The notes below the pieces were generated by a model. It did no database searches. It was given only the letters and a program-made list of their open reading frames with translations, and had not been told where the DNA came from. The position numbers and the translations under genes were made by a program. Below, piece after piece: positions 63,385 to 64,000 of a stretch of 64,000 nucleotides of DNA. Positions within the stretch are counted from its first letter, which is position 1; every line of letters begins with the position of its first letter. Location: the NCBI GenBank assembly GCA_905478855.1, contig CAJQKF010000080.1:1-64000 (forward strand). Direction: 5' to 3'. This stretch comes from an uncultured Gammaproteobacteria bacterium (GTDB taxonomy: Bacteria; Pseudomonadota; Gammaproteobacteria; Arenicellales; CAJQKF01).

Positions 63385-64000
63385 TTAATCGCTATTAGCA
63401 GACTCGGCTACTATGTCCTGCAATATAGCAGTGTAATTCTCAACACCCTGGGCGCCGGTGACTAGGTACTTCTGGTTAAACACCATCGCAGGCACACCTT
63501 GAACACCACGAGACATCCATAGTTGTTCTTCGGCTCGAACATCGGCAGAACATTGTTGATCGTTGAGGACCTGCCGAGCTTAATCTCTATCCAGACCCGC
63601 TTTTACCGCCATATCGAGCAATACATTCACGTCGCTAATATCTTTACCATCGGTAAAATAAGCCGAGAACAACGCCATCTTCAACTCATGCTGATGCCCC
63701 TTTTCGCGACACCAGTGCAGTAACTGATGCGCCTTAAAGGTATTCACAATTCGCATATCATCGCTAAATCTAAACAAGAACCCGAGATCGACACCGATCT
63801 TCATCAAATTATCCCGCGCGGCTCGGCTTGCCTCTACGGTAGTGTCATATTTAGTAGCAATATGCTCACGTAAATTCTCCCCTTCAACAACCATTTCCGG
63901 GTTAAGTTCAAATGCATGCCATTCTATCTGCGCATCAATTCCAGTCTTTTCGAGAGCGTGTTCCAGCTGCTTATACCCAACAATACACCATGGGCAAACT
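63385..64000 (-). pseudogene. DsbA-family oxidoreductase (FrnE-like), interrupted by in-frame TAA and cut by the window edge
   Basis: The frame runs from the right edge, starting VCPWCIVGYKQLEHAL (CxxC with CPWC), through helical insert segments (DLGFLFRFSDDMRIVNTFKAHQLLHW is family-typical), to TAA at 63580-63582, and then continues 65 codons in the same frame to TAA at 63385-63387 with QGVPAMVFNQKYLVTGAQ, the expected cis-Pro strand of the fold. The stop interrupts LDRD-stop-ARQVLND, where Glu would be usual, so GAA to TAA is a likely single change. Without readthrough the protein loses the cis-Pro and last strands and should be inactive. The N-terminal residues lie beyond the edge. Confidence 0.85.

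Noticed and set aside
13922-63582. Genetic-code reassignment explaining the internal stops
   Set aside because: TAA, TAG and TGA all end normal-length genes in this window (for example TAG at 20199-20201 and 58620-58622, TGA at 39058-39060), and the four internal stops use all three codons.
1-64000. CRISPR array, tRNA, rRNA, insertion sequence or prophage
   Set aside because: No regularly spaced repeats, no cloverleaf-compatible segments, no transposase, integrase or phage structural gene was found by reading.

Overview
The window looks like chromosome of a moderately AT-rich marine-type gammaproteobacterium, possibly host-associated. This is inference from gene content: a long class II ketol-acid reductoisomerase divergent from an IlvY-type LysR regulator, a YbiI-type DksA/TraR zinc-finger protein, a ModF-type double ATPase and a LoiP-like M48 lipoprotein point to Gammaproteobacteria. 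Choline sulfatases, a GMC oxidoreductase, betaine-homocysteine methyltransferase, TauD-like dioxygenases, CaiB and several GSTs suggest use of methylated and sulfated osmolytes. I found no rRNA, tRNA, CRISPR array, insertion sequence or phage gene.

Layout. 1-6361: edge of a surface-polysaccharide locus (DUF6492 protein, Wzy-like polymerase, GT2, GT4; divergent WcaJ-like sugar-phosphate transferase and Nudix hydrolase). 6463-11576: aldehyde dehydrogenase, flavin reductase-like protein and an SDR/CaiB/enoyl-CoA hydratase operon. 11954-22313: an interrupted GGDEF-EAL gene, a methyltransferase-GT2 fusion, a short MetE-like enzyme, an intact Cache-HAMP-GGDEF-EAL protein, an alpha-barrel protein and an M48 lipoprotein. 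22477-27243: two choline-sulfatase-like genes around a dimethylargininase and a GST. 27719-33617: an interrupted TPR-linked class III cyclase and a coupled operon of a GT-B protein, a CDF transporter and a GMC oxidoreductase.

33756-42476: a SAM-I riboswitch with its promoter, controlling betaine-homocysteine methyltransferase and an SDR; a tandem pair of Lin0512-family genes; and a tightly coupled five-gene redox operon (Rieske-glutamate-synthase-like flavoprotein, small membrane protein, ferric-reductase-like/Rieske protein, Cys-rich anchored protein, small membrane protein) followed by a polysaccharide deacetylase. 42493-64000: DUF1989 protein, histidine phosphatase, class II aldolase/TauD pair, CcdA/thioredoxin pair, P1 peptidase, 2OG oxygenase, acyl-CoA and aldehyde dehydrogenases, HMG-CoA lyase-like enzyme, two-subunit aconitase X, third GGDEF-EAL protein, ModF, IlvY/IlvC, GST and a DsbA/FrnE oxidoreductase that runs off the right edge.

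The most unusual feature is that four otherwise well-preserved genes each carry one in-frame stop codon without any frameshift: GGDEF-EAL (TAA, 13922-13924), cyclase (TGA, 27974-27976), ferric-reductase/Rieske (TAG in place of an expected Trp, 39458-39460) and DsbA/FrnE (TAA, 63580-63582). All three stop codons occur, so a simple code change does not explain it. The best candidate for an undescribed system is the redox operon at 37450-41534, with the Lin0512 pair and riboswitch-controlled methyl metabolism next to it.
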